From the NCBI GenBank assembly GCA_002413145.1, contig DHWK01000054.1, forward strand, positions 3,389-9,307: a DNA stretch of 5,919 bases, given 5' to 3'. The stretch comes from a bacterium UBP12_UBA5184. Lineage in GTDB: Bacteria > Vulcanimicrobiota > Vulcanimicrobiia > Vulcanimicrobiales > Vulcanimicrobiaceae. Shown in pieces: positions 5,918 through 5,919 of the stretch (position 1 is its first letter; each line of letters begins with the position of its first letter). The notes beneath the pieces were generated by a model. That model did not search any database and was not told the DNA's origin. It was given only the letters and a program-made list of their open reading frames with translations. The position numbers were made by a program, and so were the translations under genes.

Positions 5918-5919
5918 GG

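Overview
This is a compact, GC-rich bacterial locus for vitamin B12 (cobalamin/corrinoid) uptake and processing, from an organism with an outer membrane. A TonB-dependent receptor, an exported methionine sulfoxide reductase and a BBP2-type beta-barrel porin all imply a diderm envelope. Codon use, the Pro/Ser linker after the receptor's signal peptide and the BBP2 porin resemble uncultured GC-rich lineages such as Eremiobacterota (WPS-2). That placement is a guess from general resemblance and was not tested.

Layout. On the minus strand, reading right to left from about 3160: a cobalamin riboswitch, btuB (2964-1051, outer-membrane corrinoid receptor), msrB (999-532) and the N-terminal part of cbiA/cobB (about 542 down to base 1, cut by the window edge). 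On the plus strand, diverging from the riboswitch region: btuC (3182-4183, inner-membrane permease) and btuD (4171-4965, ATPase), which overlap. At the right edge a minus-strand porin (5917-4952, its N-terminus outside the window) converges on btuD, and the two coding ends overlap by 14 bp.

How the parts work together. BtuB would bring corrinoid across the outer membrane using TonB energy. BtuC and BtuD would carry it across the inner membrane. CbiA amidates the corrin ring in cobalamin synthesis or in salvage of incomplete corrinoids. The riboswitch reads cobalamin and most plausibly controls translation of btuB, since the Shine-Dalgarno region can be locked in a hairpin and no intrinsic terminator is visible. 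The periplasmic binding protein BtuF is not in the window. msrB is the functional outsider and has its own perfect TATAAT box close to its start codon.

The overall system is known. The points worth a second look are local: cbiA lacks an ATG/GTG/TTG start before its P-loop, BtuD has Asp where the Q-loop Gln belongs, the riboswitch is flanked by a 9-bp perfect complement and has a two-state expression platform, the btuCD promoter must lie within or beside riboswitch DNA, and an exported MsrB lacks the usual resolving cysteine. I found no CRISPR array, tRNA, rRNA, insertion sequence or clear intrinsic terminator. No gene-free stretch exceeds 300 bases; the longest gap (2965-3181) is mostly riboswitch.
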